From assembly GCA_027563935.2 (NCBI GenBank), contig CM050449.1:83173178-83237177 (forward strand): a stretch of 64,000 nt of DNA, in the 5' to 3' direction. Below are positions 1 to 12,003 of this stretch, piece by piece (within the stretch, counting starts at the first letter, position 1; each line of letters opens with the position of its first letter). The stretch is from Costus lasius. Its lineage: Eukaryota; Streptophyta; Magnoliopsida; Zingiberales; Costaceae. The notes under the pieces are model-generated. The model did no database searches. It worked only from the letters and a program-made list of their open reading frames with translations, and was not told where the DNA came from. Both the position numbers and the translations under genes were made by a program.

Positions 1-1493
1 AAAAAGCGCTCCTCTGCCATGTCAAGAGTTTTATCACTGCCATGGTGGCCGGCGACGCGACCCGCGTGTAGCTCGAGCAACAGATGATCTCGAAGCGATG
101 TGCGGGGAATACACAGGTGGTTCCCCAAAAAGAGATAGCCCTCATAGAGATGGTAGGGAGACTCAGGATCAAGGGCGAGGGTCAATGCGGCATGCACGGT
201 GCCGAAGTCCGGGCAAGTGGTGTACTCCTCCTTAACATGGTCGAAGGTGTTGATGCGTGTCCTCATCACGCAGAGGAGGGTGTGGAGTCGGCTTAAGGCA
301 TCAGCGACGAAGTTTTCTTTGCCCACCTTGTGACTAATCACAGAGGTGTACTGCAGTAGGTATTCAACCCACTTCATGTGGCGGGCACCCAACTTCTTCT
401 GGGTGCTGAGAAAGGACAAGGCCTGGTGGTCGCTATAAAGGACAAACTCACGGTGGAGGAGATAGTGCCTCCACTGTCGAAGTGACTGGACAATGGCATA
501 AAATTCCTTGTCGTACGTCGAGTAATGCTAGCGGACAACGTTCAACTTCTCACTGAAGAAGGCGACTGGATGGCCTTCTTGACTAAGGGTTCCTCTGATA
601 CCGGTACCGGAGGCATCGCACGCAACTTCAAAGACTTTTGAGAAGTCTGGGAGTCGGAGAACAGGGGTTGTGGTTATGGCATCCTTAAGGGTCTCAAAGG
701 CGTGTTGAGTGGCGGCGGTCCACTCAAAATCCTCCTTGGACAAACGCTGGGTCAGGGGGGTTGCAATCGTGCTGAAACCCCAAATGAAACGACGGTAAAA
801 GCCCGCGAGGCCCAAGAAGTTGCGGACTTCAGATACGGTACGGGATTCAGGCCAATGCCAGATGGCTTCGACTTTGGCCGGGTCAACAGATAGACCCTCG
901 TCGGATACAATGTAACCTAATAAGTGGACGCGGTTGGTCATGAAGGAACACTTCTTCGTGTTAAGGAAGAGGCGCTCCTTGCGCAGGAGGTCAAACGTGG
1001 AGCGAAGATGCTCCAAGTGTTCTTCTGGGGTCCGGCTGAAAATCAAGATGTCGTCAAAATAGATGACTAGGAATTTGCCCATGTAGGGCTTGAGAACTTG
1101 GCTCATGAGCAGCATGAAAGTGGATGGGGCATTGGACAACCCGAATGGCATGACAAGCCATTCATAAAGACCGACTTTGGTCTTGAACACAGTTTTCCAT
1201 TCATCACCTTCGAGGATGCAGACTTGGTGGTATCCGCTGGGAAGGTCCAACTTAGAAAACCAAGAGGCCCCAGAGACTAAGTCCAACATATCATCAAGTC
1301 GAGGTATAGGGAACCTATACTTGATGGTGATCCGGTTGATGGCGCGATTGTCGATGCACATCCGCCATGACCCGTCCTTCTTGGGTGTGAGCAATGTAGG
1401 GACTGCGCAAGGACTTAGGTTCTCACGGATGTACCCCTTAGTGAGGAGGTCATCCACTTGACGCTGCAGTTCAGCGTGTTCAGTTGGGTTCAA
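1..1493 (-). pseudogene. Gypsy pol remnant: reverse transcriptase, RNase H, start of integrase (element A)
   Basis: Read on the minus strand, 1493-531 encodes a gypsy reverse transcriptase starting MNPTEHAEL, with SPCAVP, the [12 protein letters not shown] block and catalytic YFDDIL. It runs into the RNase H domain (FEVACDASG). A TAG at 528-530 interrupts the frame, after which RNase H continues in the same frame (YDKEFYA, SDHQALSFLS, ADALSR). The integrase zinc-finger region begins near 60-1 (ELHAG, GHHGSDKT). One stop and a missing upstream connection make it non-functional as a polyprotein. The remaining integrase would lie beyond the left edge. Confidence 0.88.
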
Positions 1494-1526
1494 ACAATGA
1501 TGGGGCAGATTTGGGAGGGGGCTCCT

Positions 1527-2898
1527 GGGATAAGATCAATGGCGTGCTAAATCTCCCTAGTCAGAGGGAGACCATGGGGCAACTCCTCCGGACTAATGTC
1601 AGCAAACTCAGTTAAAAGGGTTGAGAGCTCCGGGGGTGGTGTCGTATCTAATGCAGGGGAGGACTCTGGGGACTTGCGCAACATCAAGGCGTAAACAACC
1701 TTAGATTTGGTGGCCTCGTGCATAAGCGCCGAGGTGCGCATAAGGGACACAAGAGCGGGTGCCGGTGGGGCAGCCGCAGGAGGGACAACTACACCTTTGG
1801 AGGTGGACGTAAGCAGTTCCTTGGGTGGAGCTGGGATCAAACGAATCTTCTGGTCACTGTGGTCAAACACATAGGTGTTCGACCAGCCATAGTGAACCAC
1901 ATCTCGATCATAGAGCCAGGGGTGCCCTAAAAGGACGTGGCCAACATCCATCGCTGCCACGTCATACCACACCTTCTCACCATAGTCCCCAAATGCGATG
2001 GGAACTTGGCAACGATGGGTAACCGGGGGGTTCGATGCGTCAACCCACGCGATCGAGTAGGGCTTGGGGTGAGGCTCTAAGGGAAGGCCAAAGCAGGTGA
2101 TTGCGGTCCGGGAGACCACGTTCAAACTACTACCCCCATCGATGACAATCTTACATGAGTGCCCGTTGCACTTAATGTAAGTTGTAAAGATGCTCGTGCG
2201 CCTCCAGTCCTCGGAGGGTGGGGTTTGGACAAGGGTGCACCTCACAACTGCAAGTGTAGGATGACCCGACTCTTTTCCACTCGTGTTACACTCAGCTTCT
2301 ACATCACGCTCCTCGCACTCGCGGGTAATAGTGGCTACACGGGTCTTGTCCACGGTGGTGGACTTCTTTGGGCAGTCCCTAGAATAGTGGGCTGGCTGCA
2401 AACAATTGTAGCAATGGACGCGCTCGGCCGGCCCAACGGTAGGGGCCTTGCCCTTCTTCTCCCAAGTGGGGCGAGAAGGCGCAACCGCCTGGGCTGGGCG
2501 CCGAGGGGACCCTTGAGATCTAGGCGCGGGATGAGGGTCCGGATGCGGTTCACCACGTTTAGTCCTATGGTGGGAATGCGGTGGTCCACCGTTGTGCGAA
2601 CGCCGAGGAGGGACAAACTCGCTGTGACGGGTTGCTGCGCGGAGGTCCTGCTCGATGTCCAATGCACACTGGTAGGTTTGGTCAAGGGACTTGGACCCAT
2701 ACGTAGGTAAAGCTCGTCAGATATCCGATCGAAGCCCATTCTTAAATTTAGACAAAAACCAGTTCAGGATCCTCTTGCAAATTGCAACAGAGTTGCAATG
2801 TGTCGAAGGTCAAACGGTACTCCACAACGGAGCCAGATCCTTTCTGAAGGCTGCTATACTGGTCAAGGAGACGCTGCCTATAGGAGGGTGGGACGTAT
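1527..2898 (-). pseudogene. Gypsy gag C-terminus and protease remnant (element A)
   Basis: The minus strand encodes the second half of gag (YRQRLLDQYSSLQ at the D junction), then a CCHC zinc knuckle (CYNCLQPAHYSRDC) and an aspartic protease with active site VIDGGSS. Several lesions are visible against J and L. There is one extra T in a T run near 2755, a TGA at 2717-2719, a TAG at 1547-1549 where L has a CAG codon, and a one-base shift near 1527 that separates it from the reverse transcriptase frame. The TGA at 2717-2719 is also present in element J. Confidence 0.85.
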
Positions 2899-2934
2899 TG
2901 TTGGTGTATATGCCCTGCAGACCAATGTATGGAC

Positions 2935-4883
2935 TGTTGGGAAACCCCGGGGACATTTTACAATTTTTAGAGCTATGGACATACATTTTTCGCAGCGGAA
3001 GAATGTCCCCGAAACAGGCCAGTCCCAAAAACCCAGTGAAGATCGCATGCAAGGGAGTCGACACGATGAGTTAGGAAATACCTTAAGAGCAATGTAGAGC
3101 GATGTCGATGAAGGCGCCCAAGTGTTCGCCCTCTGCAGTCTCGCACACACGGATCTCTTGAGTTCTTTTCTTCCACGCCCGGTGCTAGCCTCAGGAAGAA
3201 GATCGAAGCCTTAGGGAGATACTCTACTTCACTTGCGCCACTCTGATAGATGATGCGCCAAGAGAAGAAAGAAAACCGCCCAAGCCGCCAAGCCCTAGAT
3301 CTCCTTGCGCTAAGAGGAAAGGAGGAAGAGGCTTGCGGTTATGGAAGATGCGCCCTTTGCTCCAAGCACTCGCCCCTCTCCTTGTGTTCACGCCTTCAAG
3401 GATTAATTACACACAAGAGGGGGCGACTAGGGTCATATTTATAGGGCAAGAGGCGGTTAGGGTAATGGCTAGGATCATGACAAGTGTAGGGCTAGGATGA
3501 GGAGGTTTGAGATAAGGAAAGTCTCCAAGATATTTCCATAATTCTCATTCAACCTTACCTTTTGTTCCCACGCCTTTCCTTGTGCGCCAAGGCCTTGCCT
3601 TGCGCCTCAAGCAATGCCATAGAGGCATGCATTCCATCCTAGGAAGAGAGGGGGAGGCGCCCTTTACTTCCATAATGAAGCAAAGGTGCCAACATGACCC
3701 CATTATGCCCCTAGGCGGCTAATGGTTCATGTTTCTCCCCATTATACCCTTTTAGCCTCTCATCTCTTCATGAGAACTTGTTATTGGGCCTCATTCGATA
3801 ATGAGCTAGCCCAAATATCATTGCATAGGTTGATTAAGCACTTGGATCCAATCCAATGCAACCCTAATCCAAATGTGACCAACCATGGTCAAATACGGGT
3901 CAACCTGCCAAAAATGAAGTTTGGCTCCAATAACATTCTTCCATCTCATCAGGCCAATTGGCACTGATGAAATCTCCCAATTAGATCCGAGTTATCCAAT
4001 AACTCGATCATAAGGCTTCCCGATCAATACGAGAACTCAAGTATCAAGGTGTGCGACCCTGTAGGTTCCTCTGACACTGGCAGTGCTGACCAAAGGTCAT
4101 CACAAGCAGTGAGTGGCACCTAGCAGTGCATCGCTGCTACCCAGGTCGTTGGAATGGATATCGACATCGACATCCCCATCATCGCAACTAGGTACAGATG
4201 CATTACAGTCTCTTTTCCGTACTGATATCCGATTGGACAAGTGTGTCACCACTTGTTTTTATCCAATCACATGGCTATGACTAAAACAGGTTCTCACCTG
4301 GGTATGGCCATACACTCTCAGTCATAGAACCATAAAGGAGCTCCATGGATATCATACTTCCTTAGGGAAGGGGCAAATCCTATGTCTATCCATTGATCTT
4401 CTCATATGGGTCGTGACATGCTCAATAACGACCGTTATGACCTCCCAGCTACGGCAAGGTGTTAGGTTGTATCAAAGCAAGTCCCTAACCATATAGAATG
4501 ATCAATGACCTCAAGTCAAGGGATCAATGCATCTCCTGTCACTTATGAGGATAACTCATGACACCAAGTCATAGCCTCATAGCGGGTCTATCCAGTATAT
4601 CCCCAATGATATACCCATGTGTCTGCGTTAGCACCACGTGCCTAACCAGCCCACATACCAGTCTCTCAAGTACCATAGCTGTCCCATATCCACTAAGGTA
4701 CATCGACTAGGGATTATAATTCGAGCACAGATCCAATCTGTCTCCAAGGACATTATCATGTAAGTACACAATCACAGGTGTAGTCAAACAATGATAACGA
4801 CAATGCCAGAATGATATATAAATATCAGTGTCAAGTAGTACATAAGTTGACCAAAACTAGGTCCTAGGGCATATACACCAACA
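2935..4883 (-). mobile_element. Solo LTR E, inserted in the D 5' LTR
   Basis: The unit runs from TGTTGGGAAACC to ATACACCAACA and is flanked by the duplicated target TGGAC (2930-2934 and 4884-4888). No PBS, PPT or coding domain is present, so it is a solo LTR left by LTR-LTR recombination. Orientation is minus, because its reverse complement starts TGTTGGTGTATATGCCCT like LTR G. A TATA-like motif (CTATAAATAT) lies at about 3433-3442 on the minus strand. The same family is represented by F and G. Confidence 0.9.
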
Positions 4884-5884
4884 TGGACATGGTCAGGCAT
4901 TGTTTGAATGTACTTCAATAGTATTAATGAAATCGATATAATCAATAAAGGCATGGTCGTTATTATGCAGATTGCTTTACCTGCGTTGATGTATTGAATT
5001 GCATAGATAATGTCCCAGGAGTTTGGATTGGATCCATTCTCATAAGTAATCCCCGGTCAAGGTGCCTTAGCCGATATGGGACAGCTTTGGTGCATGTGAG
5101 ACTGGTGTATGGGCTGGTTAGGTGCGGGGCACAATAACGCAGACATACAGGTGCATTGGATGCACTGGAGTGATCCACCGTGAGGATTGACTTGTCTAGT
5201 CAAACAAGTCAATCTCACATGCAAGAGGTTTGCATTGATCCTTAGACTTGAGGTATTCATGTCTAGATATGATGATGGGTATGTTTTGATACAGTCTTAA
5301 GTCTCTCCGTAAATGGGTGATCAAAACGACTGTCATTGGACATATCATAAGTCATGTAGAGATATGAATGACCAATAGTAGGATTTGCCCCTTCCTTAAC
5401 TTGAAGTATGATATCCACTTTGGGGCGCCCCACCTCATTGGTGCATGACAGGAATGTGTGGCCACACTGATTGAGTCATGACCAATAGATTGGATTAATA
5501 AATATGGACTAATCCAATGGCGGGATATCAGTTTAGGCAAAGGGATCTAGAATGGATGGGAATCCTCGTTGCTTATTAGGGAGTTGTTGCCAGATGACTT
5601 AAGTCCTATGACATGGGTAGTAGTGATGTGTTGCTAGATACCTCTCACTACTTATGATGATATTCAATCATCATTGCTATCGTCATTAGGATCCTACCGG
5701 GTCACACGCAATAGACTCTTGGCATTGTTTTATGATCTGGAAATCTTGGAATATATTTGAGTTCATTATTCTGAGTCCAAGACAGATTCATGGTTGAATC
5801 TAAGTCCAATTGGGATTCATGAGTTTGTATATGTATCCTAGTCAAGTTGGACTTGAACAAGGGATTATATACCATGTTGGATTC

Positions 5885-6180
5885 GAATCCTAATCTAATT
5901 AGGAGTTGGAATCCTAATCCTATTAGGAATTGGAATCCTAATCCAACTAGGAGTTGGAATCCTAATCTAATTAGGAGTTGGAATCCTAACCCTATTAGGA
6001 ATTGGAATCCTAATCCAACTAGGAGTTGGAATCCTAATTTAATTAGGAGTTAGAATCCTAACCCTATTGGGAAATAGAGTCCTATTCCAACTAGGAGTTG
6101 GAATCCTAATTCAATTAGGAGTTGGAATTCTAATTCTACTAGAAATGAGAATCCTAATCTAATTAGGATTCAAATCCTAA
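5885..6180 (+). repeat. 24-bp tandem repeat block in the D 5' LTR
   Basis: About eleven imperfect copies of a 24-bp unit (GAATCCTAATCTAATTAGGA plus GTTG) follow each other. Degenerate copies continue to about 6380. The core of each unit is close to a palindrome (CCTAAT and ATTAGG around a short centre). Because 24 is a multiple of three, a reading frame stays open over much of the block (WNPNP-type repeats at 5847-6053), but nothing suggests it is translated. Confidence 0.85.
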
Positions 6181-6751
6181 TGAGAATTAGATTTGGATAA
6201 GGCCCATAGTGGTTGGGCGCAAATCCTAATCCAACTAGGATTCAAATCCTAAAGAGAATTGGATTTGGATAAGGCTCATTGTGTTGGGCGCAAATCCTAA
6301 TCCAATAAGGATTTATATCCATGGGCCTAATTAGTGTTGAGATCCAAATCCAATTAGGGATTGTGGATTAATTCTAATTGAGGCAAGTTTGAATCCTACT
6401 AGGAGTTGGAAATACACTTGGCGCATGGGATAATTCCATATATGGAATTTGCGCCAATTGGGGTGTATGAATCCTTTTGGAAAGTTGTTTCCTCAATTGG
6501 AAACTATCTTGGACGTGTGGGGCTGATATGTTGGCAAGTATGGCTTGATTTATTCAAGCAATGATTTGGCCAATCATATATGGAAAGTCCTAATTGAATT
6601 GGAACTCAAATTACCTCTCTTGATAAGGCAAGAAGCTAGATTCTTTCCATGCTTCATGTTGCGCCAATTCAAGAGAGGATGTGGCTGAACTCTTATGGCA
6701 ATTCCTTGGAGGAATTGCGCCAAGAGCATAGAAGGAAAGAGAGGTGGCGGT

Positions 6752-6929
6752 TGATGGAGGCAGTAGCCCTGCTCTGAGGAAAGATTAGTTTCTTAACCTC
6801 GTTAGTATAACTTCAGTTTTCTCTTACTATTAAGCTATTTATCAAAATCAGTTTTTCAAAACCGTTGTTTGAATGCTCTAGACCCCCCCCCCCCCCCCCC
6901 CGCCCTCCCCCGCCCCCCGTCCTACATCA
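6752..6929 (+). mobile_element. L', internally deleted LTR remnant of the L family
   Basis: The 178-bp piece begins TGATGGAGGCAGTAGCCC, which matches the first 29 bp of the L LTR. It then jumps at 6780/6781 to the last 120 bp of the L LTR, ending CCTACATCA. About 1.5 kb of the LTR is missing. It is flanked by GCGGT at 6747-6751 and 6930-6934. Full-length L occupies the identical position and TSD in the D 3' LTR. A C-rich tract at 6883-6918 is expanded compared with the seven Cs in the L LTRs. Confidence 0.9.
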
Positions 6930-7456
6930 GCGGTTTGGCTTGGTTGGTTATAAAAGAAGGGGTATGCGCCCCCTCTTGTAATGATCATTGGATGAACATC
7001 AAGTGCAGAATTCTTCTTGAGGAAAAGGCAACTTGGAGTTGCGCAAGCCCTAGAATTCAAGCCGCCCTCTTCTTCTTGTGGAGCGCCACCCTCTCTTCCC
7101 TTCCTCTTGTCTTTGGCCGAGAGTCTCCAAGCAAGGAGACAAGTTGGCGTGAAGAGCAAGGAGGAAGGAGAAGGAGATTCCGAGAGGTGATCTTCTCTTC
7201 CCGAGGCTAGCACCGAGCATGGAAGGGAGCAACGTTGAGAAGGTCGACGCGTGGATACTTGTAGAGGACGAGCACGTGAGCGTCTTCAACTTGGCACCTT
7301 CATCCTAACAAGCAATAGAGGTACTAACCCTAACACATCCTTGTGTTCTCTCTCTCGCATGGATCCTTGGGAAAGGAATGTGTTTCGGGTGTAATGCTTC
7401 TTCCGCTGCGTCCTGGGACTGCAAAATTTTAAATTACACCCGGCATTCCCCAACAG

Positions 7457-7468
7457 TGGTATCAGAGC
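7457..7468 (+). other. D primer-binding site
   Basis: TGGTATCAGAGC lies one base after the end of the 5' LTR. It is complementary to the 3' end of plant initiator Met-tRNA, the usual primer for minus-strand synthesis in these elements. Confidence 0.9.
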
Positions 7469-8967
7469 TACTTGCGAGAAACACAAGGTGTACGTTTGCT
7501 TGTGTGAAAAATTTTGGAAAATTTTTCGTTCATCCATGCGCGTTTCACCTAGAAGGCGCTTTCATCCAAACTTCTTTTATCAATTTTTTAGGCCGAAATT
7601 TGGATTGTGTTTATGATGGATTTAAGACCAAAGGCGCACGTAGTTTTGTCAAGTAGGACGGGCATTGTGTCTTCGGACTGGCCGGGTCTCTTGATCTGAC
7701 AAAATTGCCAGCCGATAGGGTCCATGAAATCATCATGAAACTTGATCCCAATTTTAACATAAATTTGATTGAGAGAGTGCTTTGGATGAAGTTGGCGCAT
7801 AAGGGGATAAAATTTGATTATTCCGGTTTTTCAAATTTTATATATGCGCCACTTGTCTCTTCCATGGGTTGATATGGTCATAGCGAGTGCCCTCCTATGT
7901 TGTGATGTGGAAGCATGTTTCCACCTGTGATGAATGCTTGTAAAATCTTTCTACCACCTGCGTGTGGTTCTCCCCCTTCTTGATGTAAAATTTTCATCTT
8001 TCCTTAGAATAGATGTAGAATTGTTTACATGAGATAGGTTAAGGTTCATCAAAGACAACAAGGTGTCTTCTTCAACCGATATCAGAGTGGCGCCAGCTTT
8101 GGAAGCGTGGTGATGGACTTGCGGCTGAAGGAAGGACACTTGCTTTCGGCTTCTGGCATGGGCTGATTTGCTTCAGGGACTCGCAACCCTTGGATGCACA
8201 ATAACATGTCACATGGCTCGTGACAAGTTATGTGTATGAAAAGGGCTATGACCATATCGACCAAAATAGCATGCCTGTGATGGTTTATTATTCTGTCCAT
8301 AGCATGCCTGTGATGTTTTTTCTTTTGCTACCATAACTATAGGAAAACTGCATGCTAGAAAAGAATAAAACAAACATGCAAAAACTCTCAATACAATATC
8401 AAGTCGATAGCCTTCTAACGCGTAGCCCTCACCAAACTATCGATCGATGATGTTGTGAACTGTTTCCCACCCTCGTGGGACACACCCACTTATCTTTAGG
8501 AGGTGTGTGGTGACAATGATTTCCCCAGTCCAGTTTTAACCTGGGCGTGCCTTCGCAAGGAAATTCGTTGGCCCTGGGCATAACGGTTAGGACCAGACTT
8601 GACTAGTTTTTCATATGTCACTGACATGATGAATCACTAGAGGCAGCTGTTGAGAGGATAGGGTTCTGTGTTGTATCCAGCCCTCACTGGACACAGGGCG
8701 CCTAGTCTGTCTTAACTAAGAGGAATTGTGCGCGGCACAATTGGCTGGCATGCCTACCTAAGGAAGCATGGGACTCTCTATGCATCTCAACTCACCCTCG
8801 TGAGTCGCGGAGACCTCGCGTGAAATTAGGATCCTACTCATGTATTTCCAAGTTGAGTTTTGAGAGTTATCAACTTGTTAAGGAAATAGTGGGAGTATAG
8901 CATTTAATTTAAAGTCCTTGTTAAATGCTTTATCATAGTACTTATTTTGCTTGTTTGCTTATTGTAG
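7469..8967 (+). other. D leader, no coding domain seen
   Basis: This 1.5-kb stretch lies between the PBS and the gag remnant. It aligns by eye with the B leader (14246-15740). I see no protein domain in any frame, only short chance ORFs. Parts around 8450-8830 also resemble the long leaders of C and K. Confidence 0.7.
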
Positions 8968-9561
8968 ATGATTCCATCTCCTGAACCTAGATTGAAACTT
9001 CTTAAAAATAAATTGGATGGAACAAATTGGACAAGATGGTTCAGACTTTTGTCCAAACTTCTAGAACATGAGAATATGGTCTATCTTCTTGAAAGACCTC
9101 TAACCCAACCCTGTATATATTTTTGTACAGAGTGGGAGTGGAATGTCTATCTTGAACATTGTGTGGATAGTGAACATTACACTGCTCTTCTTTTGAGGTG
9201 CTTGATCCCTGAGGTCCAGGTTGAGTGTGATGAGATGGGGATCTATGATATGATCATACATCTTCGACGTCTCTTCACACCAGGCACTTCAAATAGTGAT
9301 CTAGAGAGTGTTGTTGGATCTTCTGGGTGTTTGCCTGAATCTAGGAATGACTATGGTTCCGTATCTTCGAAGCTAAAACTTCGGAAGACTGGGAATGCAT
9401 GGAAATTTCAGGATGGATTAAGGCCCAGGAAGAGCATGGCACAAAAGAAGGGATGTTATCCATCTGCTTCAGGTATTGTGTTACTGAGGTCTTTATGTCT
9501 ACTTCTCATTCATGGGTACTGGGCACCGCATGAGGAGCTTACATATGTTTTTCATATGTAG
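8968..9561 (+). pseudogene. Copia gag-derived fragment (element D)
   Basis: This 197-codon frame begins MIPSPEPRLKLL and keeps the pattern of a copia-type gag (LDGTNWTRWFRLLSKLLEHE), recognisable against the K gag start (FAGPNFSDWFGHLKIVLKAE). After about 110 residues it skips the central gag and the zinc knuckle. It then joins a region that matches the K protease segment at the DNA level, but reads out of register there. B has the same internal arrangement, so the loss predates both copies. It is a fragment, not a working capsid gene. Confidence is high for the origin and low for any product. Confidence 0.7.
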
Positions 9562-11332
9562 GGGCTCAAAAGAAGTAGGACAATAAGGCTTGGTGGGACC
9601 GACTTTCGAGTCAGGGACGGAGCATTGGATGCTGCTGTTGATGTCATCTCACTACCTTCAAAGACTTCAACTAGAACTTTTCTATTATGGACTAGCTTTT
9701 GTATTAGAACATTATGTCCATTATTTTGAATGGATTTTCAGTTTGAAATAAATTGGTATTTCTTTAAATCTAGAATGTTCTATAGTAGTGGTACAATTGA
9801 TAATAGCTTGTAGTTCTGTGTGTAACACTGAATAGATCAAATCCATTGATTCAATCAATACCATCTCTTTGCATTGTCTCTTGGGCCATAAGACAAAAGT
9901 CACATCCAAAGGTCCATGGACTATTGGGATCATTATCCTTTTAGGGTTATGATATATGTGAGCCTTGTCTAATGGACATGATAACAGATGCTACCTTCAT
10001 TTAGGAAGGAGAGAGAGGTTAGATGCTTGTTGGATCTAGTACACAACAATGTGTGTAGACCCATGGAGACAAGCACCAAGTGGTATACTTCATTAAGTTG
10101 GGATATGTCATATCCAACACGTAACTTTGGAGAAATCCAAGAAGTTAAGAAATGAAGTATAGAATCGAATTGGAGAATCTATTAAAACCCTTTGATTGGA
10201 TCAAAGTGGGAAGTGAAAAATGTGATGACTATCTTGAGGAGTGTGGGGTTGTCTCACAGCTTACTTGGAACACCACAACTGTGTGGTGAAATTCAAAGAA
10301 AGAAAAGGGAACACATTGGATGTGGTTCCATCTTTGAATAGTCATGCAAATTTACTTCCTTTAGAGGCCATGCAAGCAACTGTTTTGACACTCCACTTTG
10401 TGTATTTGTGGGGCACTGAGAGTGCTACTTCTATCCTGATGAGAACAAAATATTTGTTGCTCAAACTGCTATCTTTCTTGAAGAGATATCTTTTTGAAAG
10501 AAGCTAGTGGGAGTAGATTTGATTAGGACAAGGTCCAAAAATCAACCATAATACAGTTAGACACAAATGGAGAGTAAAATCACACATGCAGGTTGAAAGT
10601 CAACCTGAGGTTCAAGTAACACAGGAACCACATGAGTCTGAATGGATTCGAAATACTCTCACAGGTTGTGGGCATGACGAATTTTTCATCTAGGATGAAC
10701 CTAAAGACTTATGAGGAAATGGAAGCGGTCAGTGGACCAGATTCCAAGAAATGGCTGAGCGCCATAAGAACCATAATGGACTCCATGTCTGCTAATCAAG
10801 TGTGGGACTTGATTGAGCCGCCAAAGGGGTAACACCCAGAGGCTGTATGTGGATCTTCTTGGAAGATAGACATGAAAGGTAACATTGTTACCTATGATGA
10901 CAAGCTAGTGAATGAAATTTCGGATAAGTCCACTGGGTGGATAGTGATGAAATTTTTCACCGATAGCTTTGTTTGAGTCCATTAGGTATCTACTTGTTAT
11001 AATTGCATGTTCTGTTATAGCGTGTTGTTATGAAAATTGCTTTTCTTTATGGACATCTGGAAGAGGATGTCTAGATGGAAATAGCCAAAATATTTTCATA
11101 CAGTCGCCATAAAGATATGTATGGTATTATACAAGTATCATGTGTTTACAAGAAGATCAGTGGGAGCATCATAATGTTTCTTGTTCTAATTGATTGACGA
11201 TATTCTCCTCACTTGAAATGACATCCCAGCTCTTCACACGGTGAAGTATAGGCTTGGAATGTATTTCGAGAAGAATGACCTAGGGAATGCAGCCTACATC
11301 CTAGGCATGTGGATCAACTAGGATCCAAGAAA
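9562..11332 (+). pseudogene. Decayed copia protease/integrase/reverse transcriptase remnants (element D)
   Basis: Short stretches match the K polyprotein in order but in changing frames. They include a protease-like segment near 9540-9650, integrase-like text near 10020-10290, and the linker before reverse transcriptase at 10690-10830 (AVSGPDSKKWLSAI, then SANQVWDL). A reverse transcriptase segment follows near 11190-11310 (LGNAAYILGM-like). Frameshifts and stops are frequent. The sequence breaks off at 11332, where C is inserted, and resumes at 29675. Confidence 0.75.
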
Positions 11333-12003
11333 TGAAAGTCCCCTAAGCAAGGGGGGCGAAACCCTAACTAGGCGCATATAAAACTTTTGTAGAAGAAACA
11401 AGGGTTTCAACAGGATCTATGCATGAGATATGATCAACTATATTCGATTGCAAATATAAGTGAAGAGAAATACCATCGCCATTGCTTTGGATGGCGCCTT
11501 GGACGAAGAGAGCGAATGGGATCTCCTCCAAAGGATGCGCACACAAGAAGATGTCGCCTACTCCTTGTTGATCCTTGTGCTAGCAAGGTTCTCCAAGGGT
11601 GCTTGTCGTATGGAAGGGATGAGATGATCTTCTTACGGCTAAAAGGGGAAAGCTCTCTATCTCCTTGGCGTGAAGAACCACTTCGCCACACGAGAAGAAT
11701 GAGAGGAGAAGATGGGCGAGCAACGTTACAACGTGGGAGCGTTTTTCCATTTGGAAAACCGACTTCCAAATATAGTAAGTCCCCAATGTTTCATGCGTTC
11801 ACACCCTGTGAACCATCGAAACTTTCTTTCTCCCATTGAACCAAGCGTTCACCTAGTGAACCGGTTCTAATTATTCGGTTACTTATATTTGGTTCAAGGA
11901 CCAAATTAAACCAAGCCTAGGTTAAGATCTTATCAAACCAAATGGCTCAAGATCTAACCATTCATCTCATGATGCTCTTGATCTCATTGATCTAGCATCA
12001 ATT

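Larger units (their letters stand above)
1..2898 (-). mobile_element. Element A, downstream part of a Ty3/gypsy element
   Basis: On the minus strand this stretch carries the end of gag, protease, reverse transcriptase, RNase H and the start of integrase of a gypsy element. It continues off the left edge. Its gag is cut at 2898. The other half resumes at 41083, and the 5-bp sequence CGTAT is present both at 2894-2898 and at 41078-41082. This identifies A as the target into which D inserted. Reverse transcriptase and RNase H resemble those of intact element L in this window. A's own C-terminus lies outside the window, so a chromodomain cannot be checked. Confidence 0.9.
2899..7455 (+). repeat. 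D 5' LTR, interrupted by E and L'
   Basis: The LTR starts at TGTTGG (2899), is broken by E after only 36 bases, resumes at 4889, and ends with CCCCAACA at 7455, directly before the PBS. It includes a 24-bp tandem repeat block at 5885-6180 and the L' remnant at 6752-6929. Native length without insertions is 2420 bp, equal to the 3' LTR. Only scattered differences from the 3' LTR are visible, suggesting recent integration. Confidence 0.9.

Noticed and set aside
2159..2710. Plus-strand 183-residue frame
   Set aside because: It is antisense to the gag zinc-knuckle and protease region of A.
5847..6053. Open frame with WNPNP-type repeats
   Set aside because: It is the chance translation of a 24-bp tandem DNA repeat inside an LTR.
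5885..6180. CRISPR-like array
   Set aside because: The units are directly adjacent without unique spacers, and the context is an LTR in plant DNA.
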